Source: Niastella soli
GTDB taxonomy: Bacteria; Bacteroidota; Bacteroidia; Chitinophagales; Chitinophagaceae
Direction: 5' to 3'
Length of the DNA: 64,000 bases
Assembly (NCBI RefSeq): GCF_017742245.1
Contig: NZ_JAGHKO010000017.1
Location: 62,001 to 126,000 of the forward strand
Shown: positions 24,499 to 33,613 of the stretch, in pieces
How the letters are laid out: each line of letters starts with the position of its first letter
How positions within the stretch are numbered: position 1 is the first letter of the stretch
Made by a program: the position numbers and the translations under genes
Notes under the pieces: model-generated
What the model saw: the letters and a program-made list of their open reading frames with translations, nothing else
The model's database searches: none
Told to the model about the DNA's origin: nothing

Positions 24499-25992
24499 AT
24501 GGCTAGTAAAGCAATCGTAGAAACTGATGTACTACTGATAGGGGCAGGAATCATGAGCGCAACCCTCGGTATGTTGTTGAAACAATTGGATCCCACGTTA
24601 AAGATTGAAATTGTAGAACGGCTTGACAGTGCAGCTGCTGAAAGCTCAGATGCCTGGAATAATGCCGGCACCGGCCACTCCGCCTTTTGTGAATTAAACT
24701 ACACCCCTGAAAAAAACGGCTCGGTTGATATTTCGAAAGCAATAAAAATTGCAGAATCCTTTGAGGTATCGAAACAGTTCTGGGCTTATCTGGTAGACAA
24801 CCAGATCATCAAACTTCCCGACCTATTCATAAAACCTATTCCTCATATGAGCTTTGTATGGGGAGATAAGAATGTAAGCTATCTGCGCAAGCGATATGAA
24901 GCATTGCAAACATGTCACCTTTTCGAAGGCATGAAATATTCGGAAGATCGCAGCGTCATCGGCCAATGGGTACCGCTGGTTATGGAGGGAAGAAAAAGTG
25001 ATGAGCCGGTTGCTGCTACAAAAATGGACCTAGGTACTGACGTTAATTTTGGTACGCTGACAAAGAATCTTTTGGAAGGACTTAGCGCAATGGAAAATGT
25101 GAACATTGCTTTTAAACATGGAGTTACCGGCCTGAAGAAGAAAAACGATAAATGGCATGTAAAGGTGCTGAATGAAAACAATAATACCCATCACGTTTTA
25201 AGCGCACGATTTGTATTTATAGGCGCTGGCGGCGGATCACTGCCTTTATTGCTAAAATCAAAAATACCCGAATCAAAAGGATTTGGCGGCTTTCCCGTAA
25301 GCGGCCAATGGTTACGTTGCACCAATAAAGAGATCATAAAGCAGCATGCTGCTAAAGTATATGGCGCTGCAGCCGTGGGCTCCCCGCCCATGTCTGTTCC
25401 CCACCTGGATACCAGATGGATCAAAGGAAAAAGGGAATTGCTTTTCGGCCCCTATGCAGGATTTACTACAAAATTTTTGAAGAGCGGCTCTTTGATGGAC
25501 CTTTTCAAATCTATCAAATTCAGCAACATCAAGGCAATGCTATTTGCCGGTAAGAATAATCTCCCATTGACAAAATACCTGATCGATCAGGTAAGGCTTA
25601 CTCCCGATGCACGGCTCGATGCACTGCGTGAATATTATCCAAATGCACGTAAAGAAGACTGGGAACTGGCCGTAGCCGGTTATCGGGTACAGGTTATCAA
25701 AAAAGATGAAGAAGAAGGCGGCATCCTGGAGTTTGGTACTGAAGTGGTAAGTGCAGCCGATGGAAGTATTGCTGCCCTGCTTGGTGCGTCCCCAGGTGCA
25801 TCTACCGCAGTTTCCATTATGATAGACCTGGTACATAAATGTTTCGGCGAACATGTCAACAACCCCGAATGGCAAAACAAGCTCAGGGAAATGATCCCTT
25901 CATTTGGCAAATCATTGAGCAAAGACGCCGCCCTTGCCAAAGAGATCCGGACAAACACATGTAAAGTGCTGAAATTACATAAGCTTTTATAA
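24499..25992 (+). CDS. mqo: Malate:quinone oxidoreductase
   Basis: 497 aa, the usual length. N-terminal FAD-binding Rossmann motif VLLIGAGIMSATLGMLLKQL; then the Mqo-typical WNNAGTGHSAFCELNYTP, VSKQFWAYLVDNQII, FIKPIPHMSFVWGDKNV, FIGAGGGSLPLLLKS, FGGFPVSGQWLRCTN, and C-terminal SAADGSIAALLGASPGASTAVSIM. The enzyme oxidises L-malate to oxaloacetate and passes electrons to membrane quinone, peripheral on the inner membrane, feeding the respiratory chain as part of the TCA cycle. Monocistronic: own leader, strong terminator 14 bp after the stop. Confidence 0.97.
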   Translation: MASKAIVETDVLLIGAGIMSATLGMLLKQLDPTLKIEIVERLDSAAAESSDAWNNAGTGHSAFCELNYTPEKNGSVDISKAIKIAESFEVSKQFWAYLVDNQIIKLPDLFIKPIPHMSFVWGDKNVSYLRKRYEALQTCHLFEGMKYSEDRSVIGQWVPLVMEGRKSDEPVAATKMDLGTDVNFGTLTKNLLEGLSAMENVNIAFKHGVTGLKKKNDKWHVKVLNENNNTHHVLSARFVFIGAGGGSLPLLLKSKIPESKGFGGFPVSGQWLRCTNKEIIKQHAAKVYGAAAVGSPPMSVPHLDTRWIKGKRELLFGPYAGFTTKFLKSGSLMDLFKSIKFSNIKAMLFAGKNNLPLTKYLIDQVRLTPDARLDALREYYPNARKEDWELAVAGYRVQVIKKDEEEGGILEFGTEVVSAADGSIAALLGASPGASTAVSIMIDLVHKCFGEHVNNPEWQNKLREMIPSFGKSLSKDAALAKEIRTNTCKVLKLHKLL

Positions 25993-26005
25993 TTGATGTA
26001 TATAA

Positions 26006-26042
26006 GCAAAACGCCCTGACAGTATCGTCAGGGCGTTTTGCT
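26006..26042 (+). terminator. Strong symmetrical terminator after mqo
   Basis: GCAAAACGCCCTGAC, loop AGTATC, GTCAGGGCGTTTTGC: 15 perfect pairs with T4 inside the stem; works in both directions. Confidence 0.9.
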
Positions 26043-26307
26043 TTGCAAACAATACTATCTATCTATGCATGCTGGTTTCTCTTTGTGTGGTATCAAATGT
26101 TACGTGCATTGTATCAAAATCAAACGACCCAATGTATCAGAAACGAACAATCTGGTATACCTTCATTTATAATTGATTGAAGTTCAAAACAGTAATACCT
26201 GGCATATTTTTCACTGCCACATCCTTTACTATTCTGTTGATACTCATGTTGTTTTCCTTACAGTCGGCTAACAGGACCGGTATTCGTAACAGGTAAAGAT
26301 GGTAGTT

Positions 26308-28752
26308 ATGATCCGCAATTATTTTAAAACCGCTTTCAGAAGTTTAGTGCGTAACCGGAATTACACGATTATAAACATCGCCGGAATGGCTGTTGGTATG
26401 GCCGTTTGTATCATGATCTTTATCATTATACAATTTCAGACAAGCTTCGATAGTTTTCATGCAAAGAAAGATCGCCTCTACCGTGTATTGACCGAATATC
26501 ATCATACAGATGCAGCCAACATTTCTTATGGAAAAGACGTTCCTTTTCCATTGCCTGTAGGCTTGAAGACCGCCTTTCCACAAATAGAACAGATAGCGCC
26601 GGTTTTTGCAAGTCAAAATGATCAGATACTGATACCCGAGACTACAGGAAATACAGAAAAAGTATTTAAAGAACAGCGGGGTGTATTTTTTACAGCACCT
26701 TCCTTCTTTAAAATGTTTGATTTCCCGTTACTCGCTGGTTCATATGCCTCCTTAAAAGATCCGAACCAGGTACTGCTTACAAAAGAGATGGCAGAGAAAT
26801 ATTTTGGCGACTGGAGGACCGCAATGGGTAAAACCATAAAACTGGAAGCAGGCGGCTTTATCTTCGAACACGGCACGGAAGTATTAAAAGTTTCAGGTAT
26901 CCTTGAAACCATACCTGCCAATACAGACTTCCAGCTAAAACTGGTTGTCAGCTTTGGAACCGGGTTCACGGGTGATTATTTATCAAGCTCCACCAATTGG
27001 GATGAAACGATAACTGATTTTGGCTGCTATATTTTATTGCCGTCGAATGTTCCCGTTAATAATTTCAATCGGCAATTAAGCGCGTACTCGCGAAAGATGG
27101 GATCTGCCGACAATAAGAACAGTCATATTATACAACCAGTATCTGAAGTGCATTATGACACACAAGCAGGTAATTACAGCAACAAAACGATCAGCCATGA
27201 ACTGCTCAACGTATTATGGCTGATCGCCGCATTCATTTTGTTGATTGCCTGCGTTAACTTTATCAACCTTTCTACCGCACAAGCTGTTACCCGTGCCAAA
27301 GAGGTGGGTGTAAGAAAAGTTTTGGGGAGCAATAAAACCCGATTACAAATCCAGTTTATCATTGAAACGTTTTTGATCGTTATCGCCTCGGTAATCATTG
27401 CAGCAGTTGTTGCCAATCTCGCATTGCCTTTTGTAAATCAGCTTCTGGAATTATCGCTATCATTTAACGTATTCATCAATCCTGCCATTATTTTATTTCT
27501 TTTAAGCGTAACCTTTCTTGTAACCGCATTGGCAGGCTTTTACCCTTCTATTGTTTTATCACGCTTCACTCCTGTTCACGCTTTAAAAACCAAACTCACC
27601 GCAAATACAACAACGGGACTTACCTTAAGAAGAGGATTGGTAGTGTTCCAATTCATCGTTGCACAGGCGCTCATTATAGGAACGCTTATCATTGTAAAGC
27701 AGATGAATTATTTTATGGATCAACCGCTGGGCTTCGATAAAGATGCCATCATAAACGTCCCTTTCCGCGTGGATAGCCTTCGCATCAGCAGGCTGGAGTT
27801 CTTAAGGGAACAGTTACTATCAGTAAACGGCGTGCAGGCAGTAAGCTTCAGTTCAAATACGCCTGTTGAAGCTAATAATGATATCTGGAGCGCATTGAGA
27901 TTTAACCAGGCAAAAAAAGAAACAGATTTTAAAGCTATTACCAAATTCGCCGATAACGACTATGTACCGGCTTATAAATTACAACTGATAGCAGGAAGAA
28001 ATCTGCACCCTGCTAATATGACAAGGGAATTTTTGGTGAATGAATCGCTAGTAAAAAGCCTGGGACTTAAAAAACCCGAAGACATACTGAACAAAGAAAT
28101 AAGCATCTGGGGCGATCGAATAAAATGTCCTGTTGTTGGTGTGGTAAAGGATTTTAATAACAGGTCTTTTCGCCATGATCTTGCGCCATTGCTCATTACT
28201 ACAAACGTAACTATGTACAGCCAGGCCGGGATAAAACTTCAAACAAAAAATATTTCGGCGACCCTGCCATCTGTCAAAAAAATATTCGAGCAAACATTCC
28301 CTGCTTTTGCTTATGAGTACAGATTTTTAGATGACAAAATTGACAAGTTTTACACCCAGGAAAATCAATTAGCCCAGTTGTATAAGATCTTTGCAGTTAT
28401 CGCCATATTTCTTAGCTGTCTTGGGTTGTATGGGTTAGCCTCGTTCATGGCAGTGCAAAGAATAAAAGAAGTGGGCATTCGTAAAGTGCTTGGGGCTACA
28501 GCAGGGAATATCATTTATATGTTTTCCAAAGAATTTATCATACTTATTGCTATAGCCTTTGTGATTGCTACACCCATTGCCTGGTATTACATGCACGAAT
28601 GGTTGCAGGATTATGTGTATCGCATCAACATCAGTTGGTGGTTATTTGCCGCTGGCGGATTTGTTTCAATAATTATTGCTTTGGCAACAATAGGTTTCAG
28701 GGCAATAAAAGCAGCCCTGGCAAACCCGGTGAAGTCATTACGAACAGAGTAG
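26308..28752 (+). CDS. ABC transporter permease, MacB/FtsX type with two FtsX domains
   Basis: About 814 aa starting MIRNYFKTAFRSLVRNRNYTIINIAGMAVGMAVC (ATG 26308; an ATG three codons earlier is possible). Layout: membrane helix, MacB-like periplasmic domain (about 45-280), three helices of the first FtsX domain (LLNVLWLIAAFILLIACVNF, the conserved AKEVGVRKVLGSNKTRLQIQF, VTALAGFYPSIVLSRFTPVHAL), a fourth helix region, second periplasmic domain, and a second FtsX domain (IFAVIAIFLSCLGLYGLASF, RIKEVGIRKVLGATAGNIIYM). Such proteins work with a separate ATPase in efflux or mechanotransmission; no ATPase gene is adjacent, so it is an orphan here. Bacteroidota carry many paralogs. Confidence 0.93.
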   Translation: MIRNYFKTAFRSLVRNRNYTIINIAGMAVGMAVCIMIFIIIQFQTSFDSFHAKKDRLYRVLTEYHHTDAANISYGKDVPFPLPVGLKTAFPQIEQIAPVFASQNDQILIPETTGNTEKVFKEQRGVFFTAPSFFKMFDFPLLAGSYASLKDPNQVLLTKEMAEKYFGDWRTAMGKTIKLEAGGFIFEHGTEVLKVSGILETIPANTDFQLKLVVSFGTGFTGDYLSSSTNWDETITDFGCYILLPSNVPVNNFNRQLSAYSRKMGSADNKNSHIIQPVSEVHYDTQAGNYSNKTISHELLNVLWLIAAFILLIACVNFINLSTAQAVTRAKEVGVRKVLGSNKTRLQIQFIIETFLIVIASVIIAAVVANLALPFVNQLLELSLSFNVFINPAIILFLLSVTFLVTALAGFYPSIVLSRFTPVHALKTKLTANTTTGLTLRRGLVVFQFIVAQALIIGTLIIVKQMNYFMDQPLGFDKDAIINVPFRVDSLRISRLEFLREQLLSVNGVQAVSFSSNTPVEANNDIWSALRFNQAKKETDFKAITKFADNDYVPAYKLQLIAGRNLHPANMTREFLVNESLVKSLGLKKPEDILNKEISIWGDRIKCPVVGVVKDFNNRSFRHDLAPLLITTNVTMYSQAGIKLQTKNISATLPSVKKIFEQTFPAFAYEYRFLDDKIDKFYTQENQLAQLYKIFAVIAIFLSCLGLYGLASFMAVQRIKEVGIRKVLGATAGNIIYMFSKEFIILIAIAFVIATPIAWYYMHEWLQDYVYRINISWWLFAAGGFVSIIIALATIGFRAIKAALANPVKSLRTE

Positions 28753-28765
28753 CTCATCAATACAA

Positions 28766-28806
28766 AAGCAAACAGCCAATACATATTGCGTACTGGCTGT
28801 TTGCTT
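28766..28806 (+). terminator. Terminator after the permease gene
   Basis: AAGCAAACAGCCA and TGGCTGTTTGCTT pair perfectly over 13 bases around a 15-base loop; usable from both convergent genes. Confidence 0.8.
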
Positions 28807-28828
28807 AAATGACCCTAAATAATATAAT

Positions 28829-29194
28829 TTAATAAAAGAACTGTTCTTTGATGACCATACCGTTCTTTACCTGAAAGATCCCTATTTCTTCGAGTGCCAT
28901 ACGTGGTTTGCCCTTGAACGTGATCTCCTGTTTAAGCACGACGCTAAAAAATTCACCTGCGACTATCGGCTCGCTGCAGCTATAACTATGAACGGTTTCA
29001 ATGGTGGCCCTGCGTGCAACACCTTTCGCTTTAATGGCTTCCCGACCATTTGTAAAGATGGCCATCCCCATCGATGCGGCTTTTTCAGGCTCCTCGCAAA
29101 CGACATTTTCATCATAAAGTGTATCCTGGATCTCGATAAAATTCCGTTGGTTGGCCAATTCGTGATAACGAGCTGCTGTTTCCTGAGTTGTCAT
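28829..29194 (-). CDS. SnoaL-like / NTF2-fold protein, 121 aa
   Basis: Short alpha+beta protein with the cone-shaped NTF2 pattern: helix ETAARYHELANQRNFIEIQDTLYDENVVCEEP, then GREAIKAKGVARRATIETV, and the curved sheet (EPIVAGEFFSVVLKQEITF, ALEEIGIFQVKNGMVIKEQFFY). Proteins of this kind include steroid isomerase- and polyketide cyclase-like enzymes as well as many of unknown role. No catalytic Asp/His pair can be named with confidence. Cytoplasmic, monocistronic; start ATG 29194 after an AT-rich leader. Confidence 0.8.
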   Translation of the reverse strand: MTTQETAARYHELANQRNFIEIQDTLYDENVVCEEPEKAASMGMAIFTNGREAIKAKGVARRATIETVHSYSCSEPIVAGEFFSVVLKQEITFKGKPRMALEEIGIFQVKNGMVIKEQFFY

Positions 29195-29282
29195 ATTTTT
29201 TTTATTTACCTTATAAAGATAAAAGGGGCAAGTGACAGCCCTATGTCAGCAGGAGTATTGGAATTTGAGGAACCAGCACAAT

Positions 29283-29771
29283 TTATTTTAAAATAAGCCT
29301 GTAGAAAATGCTATCAACGGCCATCCGTGAGAAATTAGCAGGTAATAAGTCAACCGGCACCCGTTGAAATTCATTTTTTTCATAGAAACGATGGGCGGCA
29401 TGAAACTTATCAGTTGTGCCCAGGAAGATCTCCTGCAACCCTTTTTCCCTTGACCAGGATAGCAGCGTGTTCAAAAGCGCCTGTGCAACTCCATAGTCTT
29501 TGCCCCGGTAATCTTTATGAACAAACATTTTCCGCAAGGCGCCTTGCTGGTTGCCAATATCTGAAAGCGCAATGGTGCCGATCACAGTGTTGTTAATGGC
29601 TGCTACCCAGAAGTTTCCGGCATCATGCTGGTAATATGCAGGAATATCCTGCAGATCGGGTTGGTCGCCGGCTGTTATCGCCACTTTGAATTCTTCTGTT
29701 TGGATGCTAAGTATCAGGTCGATTATCGGTTGCTTATGATCATCATTATATATAGCTATATCATAGTTCAT
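29283..29771 (-). CDS. GNAT family N-acetyltransferase
   Basis: 162 aa. The core strands are FWVAAINNTVIGTIALSDIG and ALRKMFVHKDYRGKDYGVAQALL; the loop Y-R-G-K-D-Y-G is the acetyl-CoA pyrophosphate-binding motif A (usual form R/Q-x-x-G-x-G/A). GLQEIFLGTTDKFHAAHRFY and KNEFQRVPVDLLP complete the fold. Acceptor unknown. The N-terminus (MNYDIAIYNDDHKQPIIDLIL) is complete. Not linked to the second GNAT gene at 11606 by sequence similarity beyond the fold. Confidence 0.88.
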   Translation of the reverse strand: MNYDIAIYNDDHKQPIIDLILSIQTEEFKVAITAGDQPDLQDIPAYYQHDAGNFWVAAINNTVIGTIALSDIGNQQGALRKMFVHKDYRGKDYGVAQALLNTLLSWSREKGLQEIFLGTTDKFHAAHRFYEKNEFQRVPVDLLPANFSRMAVDSIFYRLILK

Positions 29772-29812
29772 GGTCGGAATTTACAAAAAATCATCAAGTG
29801 TAATATTGTACG

Positions 29813-30403
29813 TTATAATTCAGTAATTCTTGTCCTAAAATAACCTTTTCCCCAGTGCTCAGTTTTAACCCTGTTATTGTCGGTTTCAATTGATTGGAAG
29901 TTTATGTATCCATACAAACTGTCCCCAGTCTTATAGGCGGTTTTGTCCAATATCAGTTTTTGATAAACAATTTTGTAGGTGGGATCAGGTTCTCCCGTAA
30001 TTACGTCAGTAAAAAAATAAGGTTTTGTGTAAAACTTCCCGTCCTTATACAAAATAATAAAGCCTTTTCCGCCAAATCCGGTTCCTATTCCAATATTTAT
30101 GGATAAGGTGTCCGAATGATAATAGTGAGCCCGGCAATTATTAAATTTTAAATATTCAGCACTCATTGCCTGTCCTGACGAATATTCCACGTCGCTTGTT
30201 CTCTTTGACAAAGAGTCCTGTTTCTCTAGCATAGAGAACAATTCCTTTTGTTTGTCTAGTTGTGCATACACAGGTACTTTTAAAATATTGTTGTCGAATG
30301 TTGCATTGCTCCATATGGCCAGATCTTTTTTTGAGGAACAGCCTGCCATTAATATGGGGAGAAAGATCAAAAAAGGCCGGTGTTTTATCTTTTTAAGGTT
30401 CAT
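29813..30403 (-). CDS. Lipoprotein of unknown function, 196 aa
   Basis: Lipobox ILMAGC at residues 17-22 followed by SSKKDLAIW, so a membrane-anchored lipoprotein. The mature part is mostly beta (HSDTLSINIGIGTGFGGKGFIILY, GKFYTKPYFFTDVITG, AYKTGDSLYGYINFQSIETD), ending WGKGYFRTRITEL. No family recognised. It is 41 bp upstream of the GNAT gene on the same strand, so the two may be co-transcribed. Confidence 0.75.
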   Translation of the reverse strand: MNLKKIKHRPFLIFLPILMAGCSSKKDLAIWSNATFDNNILKVPVYAQLDKQKELFSMLEKQDSLSKRTSDVEYSSGQAMSAEYLKFNNCRAHYYHSDTLSINIGIGTGFGGKGFIILYKDGKFYTKPYFFTDVITGEPDPTYKIVYQKLILDKTAYKTGDSLYGYINFQSIETDNNRVKTEHWGKGYFRTRITEL

Positions 30404-30461
30404 ACAAACTAAATTACTTAAATAATTGAAAGGCAGGAGATGCAGTTATTTAGTAATTGCA

Positions 30462-30491
30462 CAAAAAAGGGGCCGCCTATACAGCGACCCC
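30462..30491 (-). terminator. Terminator of the GH18 gene
   Basis: On the minus strand GGGGTCGC, loop TGTATA, GGCGGCCCC followed by TTTTTT. The stem has one bulge; 25 bp after the stop codon. Confidence 0.8.
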
Positions 30492-30515
30492 ATCTCACAT
30501 TAACGGTGCTTTCCT

Positions 30516-32540
30516 TTATTGAACTATCAGCTTTTGAACATAGCTGTTGCCAGCATTTTCAATTTTCACGAAGTATGTTCCTGGCCTGTATTTCACTGGA
30601 ATATTAATACTACCGTTCCCGGTTTTATATTGAGCCAATGTTTTACCAGAGATATCTATTACAGTTACATGCACCAATGCATTGGCATTGTATTGTTTTA
30701 CGCTAACAGTTAATTTTGACCCTTTTTGTACCGGGTTGGGGTAAATTATACCTGGCGTGTTATCTGTAGGAATATTAAATGCGGCTGTTGCAACCCTGGT
30801 TGTTGTGGTGATGTTGCCATAGTTGAACTTCTCCCAGCCCTGAATGCTGGTGCGGTTACAGGTCATCTCCTTTGTACCGTTTTCTGAGCTTACATACAAT
30901 CCATTGCTACCACGCAACGAGATGGTATTGTCTGCATTTACCAGCCAGTCAAACTGCTCCCAACCTTGCGGGGTAGCGCGATTGCAAGTCATGGCCTGCG
31001 CACCATTTTCAGAGGACACATATTTTCCCATGCTCTGCAGCGTTACTTTACCATTTCCGGCATCAGCTACTAAAAACTGTTCCCAGCCCTGGGGGGTAGA
31101 ACGGTTACAATTCATTGCCTTTGTCCCATTTTCCGAACTTACATACAATGCGTTACTGCCCTGCAGCCAAATAGTTTGGGTTACCGGTGCTACCTGTACA
31201 ACACCAACAGTAAATTGTTCCCAGGTATTGATGGCTGTCCGGTTACAGGTCATCGCTTTTACACCGTTCTCTGAGCTTACATACAATCCGTTGTTGCCTT
31301 TTAAAGAAATGGACCCGTTTGTATTGGCCACCCAGTCAAATTTTTCAGTAGCACCAATGGTGTCGCGATTGCAGTTCATAGCATTCACTCCATTTTCACT
31401 GGAAACATATTTTCCCTGATTGCGCAAGGCTACTTTTCCATTACCGGCGTCAACTATTAAGAACTTGTTCCCGTTTTGTACAGCAGTGGCATTGCACCAA
31501 ATAGGACCAGCGGCCCCATTTGAAGTTACATACTGCGCATTCACGCCCAATAATGAAACGGTTTTACCTATGGGCGCTGCAGAAATAACGGAACCGCCAC
31601 CTCTGTTTATTACCACTTCATTGATAGCTGATACCAATGAGTACTGACCGCTTACATCACCAGAAAGTTCCCACATCATAATGCCACCACCCTGATCAAA
31701 AGCCAGATTGGTCTTGTTTTTAATGGTAGTAATACCATTATATCCTACCCCATTATAAGTATCGGAATAAGGATCTGCTCCTTTAGCCAGTAATTGCGCA
31801 TAAGTTTCCCAGGTAGGCCGGCCGTAAAAAGGAACCCCCAGAATGGCTTTGGCAGCCGGCACACCCCTTCCCCGCCAGTAATTCATACATTGTACCGCCA
31901 GGTTGTAGGTAGAGTGTTCATAATCGTTGTCATCATAAGCCATAATGGTCAGATAATCCACCGTATCAAAAACGCCGGTTACAATATGGGTACCATAGTT
32001 ACCGATAACGGCAATGGTACACAACTTTCCATTGTTATGCATGGTAGTTGACAACTGTTGCATCATCAATAAGAAGTTATTAGCCTCTGTTCCATCGGAA
32101 GGGTATTCCCAGTCAATGTCTATACCATCCAGATTATACTGGTTTGCAAAAGCAAGCATATTATTTGCAAAGTTGATCCGATTGGCTGAACTGGCCACTA
32201 TTCCATGAAAGCCATCGCCACCGCCTCCGCCACCTACTGATACCAGCACTTTTACGCCATTGGCGTGTGCAGCGGTAACCAGACTTTGAAGTTTTGAAGC
32301 ATTTTCAATTGGCTGATACCCGCCATTGGAAGTAGGTATCAAAAAAGCATAGTTTACGTGTGTTAATTTGCTGAACTGAATATTACTTACCGAACCGGCC
32401 CAGGTTGGCAGGTAGCCTACTACTTTAAACTGAGCTTCTGCCGGTGTCATTAATGACGACAGCAATACCAACAGCATACAGCACATCATTCTACATAGCT
32501 TTGTTTTGCCAAACAACAACATTCTGGGATTTTTCACCAT
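30516..32540 (-). CDS. GH18 chitinase with two beta-trefoil modules and a T9SS type A sorting domain
   Basis: 674 aa. Signal peptide ends near PAEAQ. The GH18 barrel covers about residues 37-325 ([38 protein letters not shown]) with the catalytic motif [11 protein letters not shown]: Asp138, Asp141, Asp143, Glu145 as proton donor, and later [10 protein letters not shown]. Then come six YVSSENG...CNR...WEQF repeats forming two beta-trefoils (about 330-580); the first repeat is diverged ([15 protein letters not shown]). Residues about 595-674 are a T9SS type A C-terminal domain ([51 protein letters not shown]). The enzyme should be secreted or attached by T9SS and hydrolyse chitin. Monocistronic, unlike the related GH30/GH16 pair. 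Confidence 0.96.
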   Translation of the reverse strand: MVKNPRMLLFGKTKLCRMMCCMLLVLLSSLMTPAEAQFKVVGYLPTWAGSVSNIQFSKLTHVNYAFLIPTSNGGYQPIENASKLQSLVTAAHANGVKVLVSVGGGGGGDGFHGIVASSANRINFANNMLAFANQYNLDGIDIDWEYPSDGTEANNFLLMMQQLSTTMHNNGKLCTIAVIGNYGTHIVTGVFDTVDYLTIMAYDDNDYEHSTYNLAVQCMNYWRGRGVPAAKAILGVPFYGRPTWETYAQLLAKGADPYSDTYNGVGYNGITTIKNKTNLAFDQGGGIMMWELSGDVSGQYSLVSAINEVVINRGGGSVISAAPIGKTVSLLGVNAQYVTSNGAAGPIWCNATAVQNGNKFLIVDAGNGKVALRNQGKYVSSENGVNAMNCNRDTIGATEKFDWVANTNGSISLKGNNGLYVSSENGVKAMTCNRTAINTWEQFTVGVVQVAPVTQTIWLQGSNALYVSSENGTKAMNCNRSTPQGWEQFLVADAGNGKVTLQSMGKYVSSENGAQAMTCNRATPQGWEQFDWLVNADNTISLRGSNGLYVSSENGTKEMTCNRTSIQGWEKFNYGNITTTTRVATAAFNIPTDNTPGIIYPNPVQKGSKLTVSVKQYNANALVHVTVIDISGKTLAQYKTGNGSINIPVKYRPGTYFVKIENAGNSYVQKLIVQ

Positions 32541-32965
32541 GTTTTCATTTTTAAAGGTTACAAAAAAAATGTACGGATTTCATGTAAAATCCAGGGGTGT
32601 GTATTCGGCAATAGGGCAATGCTCCTGGTTGTTTAACCAGGCAGTTTATATTACATATTGATCATATAACCAACGGTGGGCATTAGCTGATTAATTCAAT
32701 ACATCAGCAGGAGTTAGTGCGAAGGGATTGCAAAAATGCATTTATTAGGAGTGGTTGCCAAATTTGCGACCACATCAAAACCTCTACAAAATAAAATGTT
32801 TGAATGATTATCAGATCATTATAAAACTCACAAAGACAATATATCACATAAGGAGATAAATAGTTGAAAACTGTGATCGGGAGAGGTGTGGACTATTATA
32901 TTCAAAAGGCTTATAAAACATATGTTTTATAAGCCTTTTCATTTTGATATCAAATTGAGGTAAAA
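32541..32965. other. Intergenic region upstream of the chitinase gene
   Basis: 425 bp without a credible ORF on either strand; AT-rich. It should hold the chitinase promoter and ends in the palindromic terminator at 32904-32939. Confidence 0.5.
32904..32939 (-). terminator. Perfect 36-bp palindrome, terminator of the SRPBCC gene
   Basis: AAAAGGCTTATAAAACAT followed by its exact reverse complement; 18 pairs if a small loop opens at CATATG. It lies 26 bp after the stop of the minus-strand gene at 32966 and has T4 at each end, so it can work both ways. Confidence 0.75.
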
Positions 32966-33406
32966 CTAGCCAAGTATTTCCGTAAGCTTGTCTATCATTT
33001 TGCCCCAGGCTATTTTGCTTTTCTCCACAAATTCCTCCTGCCCATGCGGCATTTCATGCATTAATGTAAGTTCGCAGCCATCAATAACGGGTAAGATCTC
33101 GATATCGATACGCGATTCGATATTTGCGGGATCTTCTTTTACAGCCCAGGTGAAGACCAGACGGTTGGGGTGGTCAATTTCAATATACTCACCCGTATGA
33201 CTGAATGTTTTACCCTGTCTGCGAACAACATAAGAAAATGAGCCTCCAACCCGGGGTTCGTTTTGAAGACTGACAATTTCCTCCTCCCTGACTTCGGGTC
33301 CAAACATAAAACGACCAATCATCTTTGTATCCAGAAATGCCTCAAATACACGTTCAGGTGGTACAGAAAACAATCCCTCGACCGTAGCAATAACAGGCAG
33401 TTTCAT
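32966..33406 (-). CDS. SRPBCC / AHSA1 (activator of Hsp90 ATPase-like) domain protein
   Basis: 146 aa, a single START-like helix-grip fold: VPPERVFEAFLDTKMIGRFMFGPE at the N-terminus, GGSFSYVVRRQGKTFSHTGEYIEIDHPNRLVFTW in the middle (typical AHSA1 pattern), and the long C-terminal helix KSIAWGKMIDKLTEIL. The cavity usually binds a hydrophobic ligand; function unknown. In Bacteroidota these genes often sit beside ArsR regulators, which is not the case here. Complete at both ends. Confidence 0.88.
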   Translation of the reverse strand: MKLPVIATVEGLFSVPPERVFEAFLDTKMIGRFMFGPEVREEEIVSLQNEPRVGGSFSYVVRRQGKTFSHTGEYIEIDHPNRLVFTWAVKEDPANIESRIDIEILPVIDGCELTLMHEMPHGQEEFVEKSKIAWGKMIDKLTEILG

Positions 33407-33613
33407 AATTCAATTTTACCAGGATACAACAAAATTTGTGCCCTGCCCCTATTCAATTGGGGTTTCCGGTCAAATTGAAGTTAATCAGGTTACGACAGGC
33501 CCGGGATTTATTGTCCTTTAATTGCATTTAATAACTGTTTTTCTTTGTGACGAATAAGGTATTGCTATTAATTCTGGCAGGATTGCCCCTGAATAGACTA
33601 AGTTCTTCCATTC

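Noticed and set aside
26167-26298. Minus-strand frame containing MSINRIVKDVAVKNMPGITV upstream of the permease gene
   Set aside because: Only about 26 codons from its ATG, extends antisense into the permease start, and no homology is recognised.
30844-31647. Long plus-strand frames with [15 protein letters not shown]-type repeats
   Set aside because: They are antisense shadows of the beta-trefoil repeats of the GH18 gene.
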